In this document: positions 11,301-21,641 of the stretch, one piece after another
How positions within the stretch are numbered: the first letter of the stretch is position 1
Layout: every line of letters begins with the position of its first letter
Source of the DNA: Chaenocephalus aceratus
Lineage: Eukaryota > Chordata > Actinopteri > Perciformes > Channichthyidae
DNA: 64,000 bases
NCBI GenBank assembly: GCA_023974075.1
Contig: JAMFTG010000732.1
Location: forward strand, 37,501-101,500
Direction: 5' to 3'
Made by a program: the position numbers and the translations under genes
The notes under the pieces: model-generated
Database searches by the model: none
What the model was told of the DNA's origin: nothing
What the model saw: only the letters and a program-made list of their open reading frames with translations

Positions 11301-14300
11301 GGTATTTGTGTTCAACATGTAAGAAGTAGAAAGTACAGGTATTTGAGTTCAACATGTAAGAAGTAGAAAGTACAGGTATTTGTGTTCAACATGTAAGAAT
11401 TAGAAAGTACAGGTATTTGTGTTCAACATGTAAGAAGTAGAAAGTACAGGTATTTGAGTTCAACATGTAAGAAGTAGAAAGTACAGGTATTTGAGTTCAA
11501 CATGTAAGAAGTAGAAAGTACAGGTATTTGTGTTCAACATGTAAGAATTAGAAAGTACAGGTATTTGTGTTCAACATGTAAGAAGTAGAAAGTACAGGTA
11601 TTTGAGTTCAACATGTAAGAAGTAGAAAGTACAGGTATTTGAGTTCAACATGTAAGAAGTAGAAAGTACAGGTATTTGAGTTCAACATGTAAGAAGTAGA
11701 AAGTACAGGTATTTGTGTTCAAAATGTAAGAAGTAGAAAGTACAGGTATTTGTGTTCAACATGTGAGAAGTAGAAAGTACAGGTATTTGGGATCAACATG
11801 TAAGAAGTAGAAAGTACAGGTATTTGTGTTCAACATGTAAGAAGTAGAAAGTACAGGTATTTGAGTTCAACATATGAGAAGTAGAAAGTACAAGTATTTG
11901 GGTTCAACATGTAAGAAGTAGAAAGTACAGGTATTTGTGTTCAACATGTAAGAAGCAGAAAGTACAGGTATTTGTGTTCAACATGTAAGAAGTAGAAAGT
12001 ACAGGTATTTGAGTTCAACATGTGAGAAGTAGAAAGTACAGGTATTTGTGTTCAAAATGTGAGAAGTAGAAAGTACAGGTATTTGTGTTCAACATGTGAG
12101 AAGTAGAAAGTACAGGTATTTGTGTTCAACATGTAAGAAGTAGAAAGTACAGGTATTTGTGTTCAACATGTAAGAAGTAGAAAGTACAGGTATTTGGGTT
12201 CAACATGTAAGAAGTAGAAAGTACAGGTATTTGGGTTCAACATGTAAGAAGTAGAAAGTACAGGTATTTGAGTTCAACATGTGAGAAGTAGAAAGTACAG
12301 GTATTTGTGTTCAACATGTGAGAAGTAGAAAGTACAGGTATTTGGGATCAACATGTAAGAAGTAGAAAGTACAGGTATTTGGGTTCAACATGTAAGAAGT
12401 AGAAAGTACAGGTATTTGTGTTCAACATGTAAGAAGTAGAAAGTACAGGTATTTGAGTTCAACATGTAAGAAGTAGAAAGTACAGGTATTTGTGTTCAAA
12501 ATGTAAGAAGTAGAAAGTACAGGTATTTGTGTTCAAAATGTAAGAAGTAGAAAGTACAGGTATTTGTGTTCAAAATGTGAGAAGTAGAAAGTACAGGTAT
12601 TTGTGTTCAACATGTGAGAAGTAGAAAGTACAGGTATTTGGGTTCAACATGTGAGAAGTAGAAAGTACAGGTATTTGGGTTCAACATGTGAGAAGTAGAA
12701 AGTACAGGTATTTGGGTTCAACATGTAAGAAGTAGAAAGTACAGGTATTTGGGTTTCAAAATGTGAAAAGTAGAAAGTACAGGTATTTGGTTTCAAAATG
12801 TGAAAAGTAGAAAGTACAGGTATTTGGTTCAAAATGTGAAAGTAGAAAGTACAGGTATTTGGTGTTCAAAATGTGAAAAGTAGAAAGTACAGGTATTTGG
12901 TTTCAAAATGTGAATAAGTTAGACAAGTACAGGTATTTGTGTTCAACATGTAAGAAGTAGAAAGTACAGGTATTTGAGTTCAACTGTAAGAAGTAAAAGT
13001 ACAGGTATTTGTGTTACTTGAGAAGTAGAAAGTACAGGTATTTGTGTTCAACATGTACGAAGTAGAAAGTACAAGGTATTTGAGTTCAACATGTGAGAAG
13101 TAGAAAGTACAGTATTTGTGTTCAACATGTACGAAGTAGAAAGTACGGTATTTGAGTTCAACATGTAAGAAGTAGAAAGTACAGGTATTTGAGTTCAACA
13201 TGTAAGAAGTAGAAAGTACAGGTATTTGAGTTCAACATGTAAGAAGTAGAAAGTACAGGTATTTGTGTTCAACATGTAAGAAGTAGAAAGTACAGGTATT
13301 TGAGTTCAACATGTAAGAAGTAGAAAGTACAGGTATTTGAGTTCAACATGTGAGAAGTAGAAAGTACAGGTATTTGAGTTCAACATGTAAGAAGTAGAAA
13401 GTACAGGTATTTGGGTTCAACATGTAAGAAGTAGAAAGTACAGGTATTTGTGTTCAACATGTAAGAAGTAGAAAGTACAGGTATTTGGGTTCAAAATGTA
13501 AGAAGTAGAAATGTTACTCCGCTGCTTCCCACCTCTGCATATGGGGTAGACATGAAAGATAAATCTAATACACAGACCTATTTTCTCTGTCTCTCTGCAG
13601 GTGGGGTGTTGGCGGTGAATATGAGCATCCCTAACACCCTCCTCAGAGGCACCGTTGGGGGGGAAGCCGTTCTCTCCGTCTGCTACAACAGCTTCAGTCT
13701 GGATCTGCCCGTCATCAAGTGGCAGCTGAAGAGGGAGAAGTCCATCACGGTGGTCCAGTCGATAGGAACCGACATCATCGGGACGCTGAGGCCGGAGTAT
13801 CGAGACCGAATCCTGGTGTTTGAGAACGGGACTCTGCTCCTCCACAACCTCCGACTCTCCGACAACGGGACGTACGACGTGGAGATCTCCATCACAGACG
13901 ATACGTTCACTGGAGAGGGAAGCATCACACTGACCGTGGATGGTAAGAAAACGAGACTAAAGACATTCAAATAGAGTCTCGATTAACAGGCTGGTAAAAT
14001 AGCAATAATATCAGTGGTGGCAAAGTAGGGTCATCCACTTCTCAAATAGAAAGTCAGTTATCTATGCTATGGGGGGGAAGAGCTACTAATCACATTATCT
14101 ATAATAAATATTTCACCAAGTTTCTAAGAGACATTTGAAGACAGATGCAAGGAACTTGGCTTCACTATGATTGTGTCTAAAGCCCTTCAATTGTGTTTTA
14201 TAGTCAAGAGTATATCGATTTTTTTATCTTCACGGTCTACTGTTTATTTTCTACTTTTGAATGCTGTTTTAATTCTGTTTTGAGATGTTTAATTTCTACT

Positions 14301-17300
14301 CATGTGCAATGCCTTGTTTTGTTGTTTTTGATGCTGCTGCAATGCAATAATGTCCCAATTTAGCATCCATAAAGTACCTCTTATCTTATCTTATCTTATA
14401 AGTAGAGATGTCCCGATCCGATCACGTGATCGGGGATCGGAGCCGATCACGTGATTTTCAAAAAATCGGGGATCGGGAGAAAAAAATCGGGGGTCGGGAC
14501 AGAGAAAATGTCAGGAGTTTGGAAGTATTATAAAATTGAAAGCGAAGGCAGTGTAACAGCCAGATGCAATGTTTGCAAGGCGGAGGTTCCGTGTGGTGGA
14601 AAGAACAGAGTTACGTTCAACGCGACCAATCTAATACGCCACCTGAGAAACAATCACCAACAACAACACGGCGAGTACACAGCGGCCACTCGGGGAACGG
14701 CACTGACACAACCGACACTTTCAGAGACTTTCAAAAGGAAAGAGAAACTGCCCCAGAACAGTGAAAAGGCCACAAAGATAACAGCCAAGATAGCTGAATT
14801 CATCGCGTTGGATGACCAGCCGTTATCTGTTACCTTTTCTTCTCTTAATGCATTGCATAAAGATCGGATCGGGAAAAATCGGTATCGGCAGATTGTCAAA
14901 ATCAAATGATGGGAATCGGAATCGGGAGCAAAAAAAGGTGATCGGGACATCCCTACTTATAAGCATTGTTGGGACTGATTCACATGGGCTCTGTCTTACT
15001 ATAGACTCCCACTCACTATCTCAAGGTTACTAAACTTAGTGCATCAAAACAAATAAAGGGACCGGAGGCCTGCTGTCTGAAGCCAGTTCAACCTGGCTTA
15101 ACTAACCCTAACAAACTTGATCCTACGACGTTGGTCATCAACTCGGGAAGTCAACCCAGGGATTTTCAGTCCGGCTACGAGTGCATTTCTCCGGTAACTA
15201 ACGTCAGAACAGAATAGAATCCTTTATTGTTAATGTTGTGGATCATTATAGGATTTTTAAGTAAGCTTGCCACAAATCTCATAATAGTCAGATTGTACGA
15301 GATTTGCAGTGATTTTCTTTAAACGTTGCATAGTCGGTAATTCATTGCAGGCCGTCTTTGTGTCTTCATCGTCTTAAACTTTGGGCACCGAGCTCTGATT
15401 GGTCAGTAGACGGAGCTTTAACTCGAGTTGATCTCTTATCTTGAACGTAACCTGCTCTGGAGAAGAAGTTACGATGGCTCTTCACCCCGGTGGGTAAGAA
15501 GTGAACCAGCTTCGTAGGACTGGAAACCGTGAAGTTACCTCGCTAACCACAAATCCTGCCTCGTAGTACTGTTCTTTCTTTGTCCGTTTACATGTTGGAA
15601 ATGATTGTATCTCCTATATCCAGAGTCTATATCCAGGCCCTTCATCCACATGGAGACGACATCGGTTCTGGAGCTCAGTGAAAACGTGGTCCTGAACTGC
15701 TCCCATGATAACGGCACCAAGACTGCATACCGGTGGTTCAAAGGGGGGAAGCTGCTGAGCAACAGGACGCGGTTCGTGTTGTCTCCGGATCAGAAGTTCC
15801 TGACCATCATGCGAGTCTTGATGGCGGACGACGATATCTACATCTGCATGGTGGAGAATCCTGTGGGCAACATGACGAGCCTGCCCATCAAACTGACCGT
15901 CTACAGTAAGTTATATTTAATAACACTTCTATTCAATACCAATCATGTTTAAGTGAATGCAACGTTACCTTACTGGGATGTTTGTGTTGTTGGACGATAC
16001 GACCGGACACAAATAAGATTTGTTCAGTTCGATTTGTTTGTTTACAATAATCGGTAATACCTAAAAGTATTGGAAACGCTCAATAAGACAGATAACGACC
16101 AGCTCTGATCACAGTTAATTATAAATTCAAATGTTATGGCAATCGATGTTGAAATATTTCATTCAAGATCAGGAATATGAATCTCAACACATTGGATCAC
16201 CAAAGTAATAGGAATCTGCTCCCAGGCCACTGGATTTATTTCATGGTAATCCATCCCAAAGTCTTTAGAAATTAAAGTGGCCAACATTACCTGTGGTTTT
16301 GTAACATCCCGTCATGTCTGCTAAATTATTCATGTCATGATAATCAGGTTCATGTTATTGTTTCACGTTTAGTTCATAGCCCAGGTTAGATTTATGTTTA
16401 GTCTTTTTGTTCACCTGTCTAGTCCTGTCATCGCACTTCCTGTTTTATTTTGTACTTAAAGGTGGGGTAGGTAAGTTTGAGAAACCGGCTCGAGATCGCT
16501 AGAATTTGAAAATACACAACCGGAGAAAATCTGCCACTTCCTCACAGAGCCCCTCCCCCAACACACACGAACGCGCACATGACCAACGAGGGCACGAGAT
16601 AAGCTTGTGCCCCGATTGAAGGCTGACAGGCAGGTAGGCCAGTAGGTTACTTTAGCTGGGCCGGCTAAACGGATTGGTTGTACTTCTTACAGTATTACGG
16701 CTTCCACAGATGACATTTTTTTATGGATTTGTTGCCAAAGCACTTCAGATACTCATTGCTATCGGGATGTTAAGAGCATTCCATGGAATATAACAAAACG
16801 TGTATCTCGAGCCGGTTCCTCAAACGTGCCCACCTTTAACTCTTGTCTCTCATTTCAGGTCCCCTTACTTCCTCCCTTTGTGTGTTTTCCCGCCACCCTC
16901 AGCGTCTGCCCCGCCCCTGATTGTTTCCACCTGTTCCCCCTCACCTCATGGATAAATAGTCCTGTCTCCCTTTGTCCTGTGCCAGTTCGTCTTGTGCCAT
17001 TAAGAGAGCCAGCTTGTCACGCCAAGAGATTTTGTACTTTGTGATCATCGTCGAGTATATTTAGTTTGTAGTTTGCCTTGCTACGTGTTGCCTCTCGGGA
17101 GAGATTTTAGTTTGAACTTTATACTCATCCAAAGTAAAGACCTTTTGAACGACAAACTTTCTTTTGAGTCGTGCGTTTGAGTCCAAGTGTCTGTCGAGGT
17201 TCTTAACAGGTTTAAATGTAGACTTACTCCAATATTTTATCAATACTCAACAAGTAATGTTCCGTAAAATCCTGCCTGGCACGCTGCCTTGTTTTTCTGT

Positions 17301-20300
17301 TTATAATGTGTGTTCCCTGTAATGTTGCCCAACAGGAAGGAGCTCGCTCTACATCATCCTCTCCACTGGAGGCATCTTCCTCCTCATCACGTTGGTCACA
17401 ATATGTGCCTGCTGGACGCCTAACAAAAAGTAAGAGTTGCTAAGAAGCTTAAAGGATCGTACACATGCAGCTTCTTTTGCATCTCATCTTGTGCTAACGT
17501 TTCCATGGCGATGAGGCAGCTAGCTCGGCTCATGAAACCAGCTAACCGTGCCACGAGATCTCCTCACGGTGCTCTTAAAATAACTATAGTGGAAACACTG
17601 GTGGGATTTGTATCTAACATAACGTGAACCCTGAACTTAAAGGATACACTTCCCCCCCCCCATACAATCACCAACGATGTATTTGTATGGAAGTTTTAGA
17701 TATTTTCCAGCTGCCTTTCCATAAATGTAATTACTACCAACTCCGAATCCATCATCTGGACCCCGAGTCTGTAATAAAGTTTTCATTCATTCATCACTCC
17801 TTGAAAAGTCGATTTAATTTGCAAACCACTCGGCTTGCCATGATAAGCTAAAGACTGTTTTAAATCATCACACTATGACATCATGCTTTGGTATCATGTC
17901 GATAGGAAAAGGCACCACCACCCAGCTGGAAACCCCGTCTACAGATACAACGACTACTCTGATTGCTTACGAATCACTCACGCAGGTATAGTGACGAAAC
18001 ATCTTTCACATAAAGTGATCCTATCATCTAGAGGCTTAATCCCAACACCTGTTGTAATGAATGACCCTCCACTTTGTGCCACAGATGATTTGCTTCCCAA
18101 AAGGACGGAGCGTAATGGAATAAATGCCGTGACGTCGCTGTACGTCCTGCAGCAGAAGGTAACCCTCTCTATGATCTAAAGTACAAATGCATTTAATGAA
18201 CCTGGTAGATAATTGTTAGCAGAATTGGGAAGTAACTAAGTACATTCACTGCATGTATTTAATACCTTTAGTTACTTCTCAGATCTGGATGAATGATGTG
18301 AAATATAATCAGGTGTTGAATCAGACTTTAGTTCCACCTGGAGTAAATCCACCAGCTACCCTGCAGTCTACAAAGTACTTCAGACTAGCTGCACCTCCAC
18401 CAGCTACCCTGCAGTCTACAAAGTACTTCAGACTAGCTGCACCTTCACCAGCTACCCTGCAGTCTGCAAAGTACTTCAGACTAGCTGCACCTTCACCAGC
18501 TACCCTGCAGTCTACAAAGTACTTCAGACTAGCTGCACCTCCACCAGCTACCCTGCAGTCTACAAAGTACTTCAGACTAGCTGCACCTTCACCAGCTACC
18601 CTGCAGTCTACAAAGTACTTCAGACTAGCTGCACCTCCACCAGCTTTGAGAACACTTTCATGATCAATCATTATAAAACATATATATATATATTATTCTG
18701 AAATGGACCAATCTGCACAACGAATACTTTTACTGTCTTTCACTATATTTAGATGAGAATACTTTCTACTTTCACTTGAGGAACATTTTGAATGCAGGAC
18801 TTTTACTGTAACAGAGTATTCCTACACTCTGGTACTTCTACTATTACTCAAGAACAAGATCTGAGTACTTCTACTTTTACTACAAGATCTGAGTACTTCT
18901 ACTTTTACTCAAGTACAAGAACTGAGTACTTCTACTTTTACTCAAGTACAATATCTGAGTACTTCTACTTTTACTCAAGTACAAGATCTGAGTACTTCTA
19001 CTTTTACTCATGTACAATATCTGAGTACTTCTACTTTTACTCAAGTACAAGATCTGAGTACTTCTACTTTTACTCAAGTACAAGATCTGAGTACTTCTAC
19101 TTTTACTCAAGTACAAGATCTGAGTACTTCTACTTTTACTCAAGTACAAGATCTGGGTACTTCTACTTTTACTCAAGTACAAGATCTGGGTACTTCTACT
19201 TTTACTCAAGTACAAGATCTGAGTACTTCTACTTTTACTCAAGTACAAGATCTGAGTATTTCTACTTTTACTCAAGTACAAGATCTGGGTACTTCTACTT
19301 TTACTCAAGTACAAGATCTGAGTACTTCTACTTTTACTCAAGTACAAGATCTGGGTACTTCTACTTTTACTCAAGTACAATATCTGAGTACTTCTACTTT
19401 TACTCAAGTACCAGATCTGAGTACTTCTACTTTTACTCAAGTACAAGATCTGAGTATTTCTAATTTTACTCAAGTACCAGATCTGAGTACTTCTACTTTT
19501 ACTCAAGCACAAGATCTGAGTACTTCTACTTTTACTCAAGTACAAGATCTGAGTACTTCTACTGTTACTCAAGTACACGATCTGAGTACTTCTACTTTTA
19601 CTCAAGTACCAGATCTGAGTACTTCTACTTGTACTCAAGTACAAGATCTGAGTACTTCTACTTGTACTCAAGTACAAGACCTGAGTACTTCTACTTTTAC
19701 TCAAGTACAAGATCTGAGTACTTCTACTTTTACTCAAGGACAAGATCTGAGTACTTCTACTGTTACTCAAGTACACGATCTGAGTACTTCTACTTTTACT
19801 CAAGTACAAGATCTGAGTACTTCTACTGTTACTCAATAACAAGATCTGAGTACTTCTACTTTTACTCAAGCACAATATCTGAGTACTTCTACTGTTACTC
19901 AATAACAAGATCTGAGTACTTCTACTTTTACTCAACTAAGATCTAAGTACTTCTACTTTTACTCAAGTACCAGATCTGAGTACTTCTACTTTTACTCAAG
20001 TACAAGATCTGAGTACTTCTACTTTTACTCAAGTACCAGATCTGAGTACTTCTACTGTTACTCAAGAACAAGGTCTGAGTACTTCTACTTTTACTCAAGT
20101 ACAAGATCTGAGTACTTCTACTTTTACTCAAGCACAAGACCTGAGTACTTCTACTTTTACTCAAGTACAAGACCTGAGTACTTCTACTTTTACTCAAGTA
20201 CAAGATCTGGGTACTTCTACTTTTACTCAAGTACCAGATCTGAGTACTTCTACTTTTACTCAAGCACAAGACCTGAGTACTTCTACTTTTACTCAAGTAC

Positions 20301-21641
20301 AAGATCTGAGTACTTCTACTTTTACTCAAGTACAAGATCTGAGTACTTCTACTGTTACTCAAGTACACGATCTGAGTACTTCTACTTTTACTCAAGCACA
20401 AGACCTGAGTACTTCTACTTTTACTTAAGTACAAGATCTGAGTACTTTTACTTTTACTCAAGTACAAAATCTGAGTACTTCTACTTTTACTCAAGTACAA
20501 GATCTGAGTACTTCTACTGTTACTCAAGTACACGATCTGAGTACTTCTACTTTTACTCAAGTACCAGATCTGAGTACTTCTACTTGTACTCAAGTACAAG
20601 ATCTGAGTACTTCTACTTGTACTCAAGTACAAGACCTGAGTACTTCTACTTTTACTCAAGTACAAGATCTGAGTACTTCTACTTTTACTCAAGGACAAGA
20701 TCTGAGTACTTCTACTGTTACTCAAGTACACGATCTGAGTACTTCTACTTTTACTCAAGTACAAGATCTGAGTACTTCTACTGTTACTCAATAACAAGAT
20801 CTGAGTACTTCTACTTTTACTCAACTAAGATCTAAGTACTTCTACTTTTACTCAAGTACCAGATCTGAGTACTTCTACTTTTACTCAAGTACAAGATCTG
20901 AGTACTTCTACTTTTACTCAAGTACCAGATCTGAGTACTTCTACTGTTACTCAAGAACAAGGTCTGAGTACTTCTACTTTTACTCAAGTACAAGATCTGA
21001 GTACTTCTACTTTTACTCAAGCACAAGACCTGAGTACTTCTACTTTTACTCAAGTACAAGACCTGAGTACTTCTACTTTTACTCAAGTACAAGATCTGGG
21101 TACTTCTACTTTTACTCAAGTACCAGATCTGAGTACTTCTACTTTTACTCAAGCACAAGACCTGAGTACTTCTACTTTTACTCAAGTACAAGATCTGAGT
21201 ACTTCTACTTTTACTCAAGTACAAGATCTGAGTACTTCTACTGTTACTCAAGTACACGATCTGAGTACTTCTACTTTTACTCAAGCACAAGACCTGAGTA
21301 CTTCTACTTTTACTTAAGTACAAGATCTGAGTACTTTTACTTTTACTCAAGTACAAAATCTGAGTACTTCTACTTTTACTCAAGTACAAAATCTGAGTAC
21401 TTCTACTTTACTCAAGTACAAAATCTGAGTACTTCTACTGTTACTCAAGTACACGATCCGAGTACTCCTCCCACCTCTGTTGGTCTGAAGTCGTCCTGTT
21501 TTGCAGGAACCTTCCCTCGATGACTCCTCCTCCAACAACAGTATTGGATCTCCTGAATCGGACATCCCTCCATGCTACACCAGTTCCCCAAAACTCAACG
21601 ATTGTCTCACGCCTGCCCGCTCGTCCATCAGATTGACCTGA
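5254..21641 (+). CDS. hepacam: HEPACAM-family cell adhesion molecule (whole coding span, 7 exons)
   Basis: Coding exons at 5254-5332, 13601-13942, 15624-15905, 17336-17429, 17906-17985, 18085-18158 and 21507-21641 join in consistent phases to 1086 bp, or 361 residues plus stop. Layout: signal peptide (about 1-26), V-type Ig domain (30-140), C2-type Ig domain (141-234), one membrane helix (about 239-261), cytosolic tail (262-361). It matches vertebrate hepaCAM closely as I recall it: [46 protein letters not shown] and SLYVLQQK blocks. hepaCAM is a glial and epithelial membrane glycoprotein that forms cis homodimers and partners MLC1 and ClC-2 in mammals (family knowledge). Many N-glycosylation sequons are present. 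The tail is shorter than the mammalian one (about 416 residues in total). Paralogue a or b is undecided. Confidence 0.93.
5333..7160. other. hepacam intron 1, 5' part
   Basis: No exon or RNA gene is supported. About 6540-6620 ends with tgacaatcaagtaatctaat, reminiscent of a LINE 3' tail. An open frame at 6138-6389 has no family resemblance or splice support. Confidence 0.4.
7165..7800 (+). mobile_element. L2/CR1-like LINE 3' fragment
   Basis: 7322-7591 encodes the tail of a LINE reverse transcriptase [23 protein letters not shown], then [17 protein letters not shown] and [10 protein letters not shown]. This is the typical HWLPV...APRLWNSLP...FK block of L2/CR1-type elements. The 3' end carries GAAAGGCGCCTCGAAATAAA and an ATT-repeat tail. 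The region between [10 protein letters not shown] and RLSTMG is shorter than usual, so it is deleted and non-functional. The upstream AT-rich 7165-7320 may be a second LINE tail. Lies in hepacam intron 1. Confidence 0.75.
7845..8120 (-). mobile_element. Unclassified dispersed teleost repeat
   Basis: Purine-rich sequence with aaacctttaattcaaggata, gaacactcac, acccagaacttaaatacaca and aacacaggtgaggagg. It looks like the reverse complement of the type of sequence at 16320-17240. No termini were identified; this could be an LTR fragment or a MITE. Confidence 0.35.
9130..13537 (+). mobile_element. TIR element carrying a 4.3-kb 37-bp minisatellite (hepacam intron 1)
   Basis: Starts CAGAGATGGAACAAGTACAC and ends CCCACCTCTG, which gives inverted ends of hAT-like CAGAGRTGG type. 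The flanking octamers TATTTGGG and CATATGGG match at 6 of 8 positions, suggesting a decayed target duplication. The interior is almost wholly the 37-bp array. No transposase sequence is present, so it is non-autonomous. Confidence 0.7.
9220..13510. repeat. 37-bp minisatellite array, about 115 copies
   Basis: Unit aagaagtagaaagtacaggt, then atttgwgttcaacatgt. Variants (GAGAAG/AAGAAG, TGTGTT/TGAGTT/TGGGTT, AATTAG) recur in blocks, implying internal block duplication. Between 12750 and 13150 the units are more diverged, with indels. Open frames here are artefacts. Confidence 0.95.
13601..13942 (+). CDS. hepacam: hepacam exon 2 (V-type Ig domain)
   Basis: Acceptor CTCTCTGCAG; donor GATG|GTAAGA; phase 1 to phase 1, 114 codons. 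The B strand reads VLSVCY, so Cys54 is present where the human protein has Gln as I recall it. The F strand reads [10 protein letters not shown], with no Cys at the usual partner position. The canonical V-domain disulphide is therefore absent, as in other hepaCAM proteins. The exon begins 63 bp after the end of the minisatellite-bearing element in intron 1. Confidence 0.95.
14220..14394 (+). mobile_element. LINE 3' tail ending in TTATC repeats
   Basis: The AT-rich tail ends taaagtacctcttatcttat, then cttatctta: the pentamer tail common to some fish LINE 3' ends. The hAT element at 14403 inserted into or next to this tail. Confidence 0.45.
14403..14955 (+). mobile_element. Internally deleted hAT transposon with BED-finger remnant
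   Basis: Inverted ends TAGAGATGTCCCGATC and GATCGGGACATCCCTA, flanked by a perfect 8-bp duplication CTTATAAG (14395-14402, 14956-14963). The inside keeps the N-terminus of a hAT transposase starting at 14509: [39 protein letters not shown], which is a BED zinc finger (C-x2-C...H-x4-H). The frame then runs into terminal repeat sequence, so the catalytic domain is gone. Lies in hepacam intron 2. Confidence 0.92.
15060..15480. other. hepacam intron 2, 3' part; probable old repeat
   Basis: Contains ttcaacctggcttaactaac and similar sequence reminiscent of fish dispersed repeats, but no defined ends. No exon was seen between the hAT element and exon 3. Confidence 0.3.
15624..15905 (+). CDS. hepacam: hepacam exon 3 (C2-type Ig domain)
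   Basis: Acceptor TATATCCAG; donor TACA|GTAAGT; phase 1 to 1, 94 codons. Contains the C2 cysteine pair (VLNCSH and YICMVENP), [10 protein letters not shown] and RVLMADDD. Sequons NCS, NGT, NRT and NMT are present. Confidence 0.95.
16320..17240 (+). mobile_element. Unclassified dispersed repeat split by a MITE
   Basis: The sequence on both sides of the MITE (16320-16455 and 16840-17240) looks like one older repeat (tagtcctgtcatcgcacttc... ...cttgtgccattaagagagcc... ...aagtaaagaccttttg). The LTR-like 3' motif suggests a solo LTR, not proven. Lies in hepacam intron 3. Confidence 0.35.
16456..16839. mobile_element. TTAA-flanked MITE, copy 1
   Basis: Begins TTAAAGGTGGGGTAGGTAAG and ends with its imperfect inverse (ATCTCGAGCCGGTTCCTCAA ... 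CCACCTTTAA). The inverted ends are about 40 bp, with TTAA on both sides, as expected for piggyBac-type target duplication. Two further copies are at 37556 and 56754. 384 bp, no coding capacity. Confidence 0.85.
17336..17429 (+). CDS. hepacam: hepacam exon 4 (transmembrane helix)
   Basis: Acceptor GCCCAACAG; donor AAAAA|GTAAGA. Encodes [20 protein letters not shown] followed by ICACW and a basic stop-transfer TPNKK. Almost identical to the mammalian hepaCAM helix as recalled. Confidence 0.95.
17906..17985 (+). CDS. hepacam: hepacam exon 5 (cytosolic tail)
   Basis: Acceptor TCGATAG; donor GCAG|GTATAG; phase 2 to 1. Encodes [20 protein letters not shown] and LRITHAG, less conserved juxtamembrane tail. 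Supported by phase consistency and position rather than strong similarity. Confidence 0.8.
18085..18158 (+). CDS. hepacam: hepacam exon 6 (cytosolic tail)
   Basis: Acceptor GTGCCACAG; donor AGAAG|GTAACC; phase 1 to 0. Encodes [20 protein letters not shown] and VLQQK, corresponding to the ...PMALYILKDK segment of mammalian hepaCAM. Confidence 0.88.
18351..18645. repeat. 48-bp minisatellite, about 6 copies
   Basis: Unit cagctaccctgcagtctaca, aagtacttcagactagctgc, acctccac. Because 48 is a multiple of 3 it keeps frames open on both strands. It is intronic and has no splice or start support. Confidence 0.95.
18850..21470. repeat. 33-bp minisatellite, about 79 copies with higher-order duplication
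   Basis: Unit gagtacttctacttttactc, aagtacaagatct. The 33-bp period gives an 11-codon repeat ([11 protein letters not shown] on plus, [11 protein letters not shown] on minus) and long artefactual frames. A variant block starting near 19550 reappears near 20500 with the same ordered variants, offset about 890-955 bp. Confidence 0.95.
21507..21641 (+). CDS. hepacam: hepacam exon 7 (C-terminal tail and stop)
   Basis: Acceptor TTTTGCAG; 44 codons and TGA at 21639-21641. Ser/Pro-rich tail ([19 protein letters not shown]... ending SIRLT). The mammalian tail continues with a longer Pro/Arg/Ser-rich stretch that is absent here. The acceptor's pyrimidine tract begins within 28 bp of the end of the minisatellite-bearing element in intron 6. 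Confidence 0.85.
   Translation, partial: EPSLDDSSSNNSIGSPESDIPPCYTSSPKLNDCLTPARSSIRLT

Larger units (their letters stand above)
18220..21479 (+). mobile_element. TIR element with two internal minisatellites (hepacam intron 6)
   Basis: Starts CAGAATTGGGAAGTAACTAA and ends CTCCTCCCACCTCTG, inverted ends of the same type as the 9130-13537 element. Inside are a 48-bp array (18351-18645) and a 33-bp array (18850-21470), separated by non-tandem element sequence. No clear target duplication: flanking octamers ATTGTTAG and TTGGTCTG agree only partly. The end lies 27 bp before exon 7. Confidence 0.65.

Noticed and set aside
9911..13201. Short minus frames [11 protein letters not shown]...
   Set aside because: 37-bp minisatellite artefacts.
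18792..21565. Long frames rich in [11 protein letters not shown] or [11 protein letters not shown]
   Set aside because: 33-bp minisatellite in a hepacam intron; open only because 33 is a multiple of 3.
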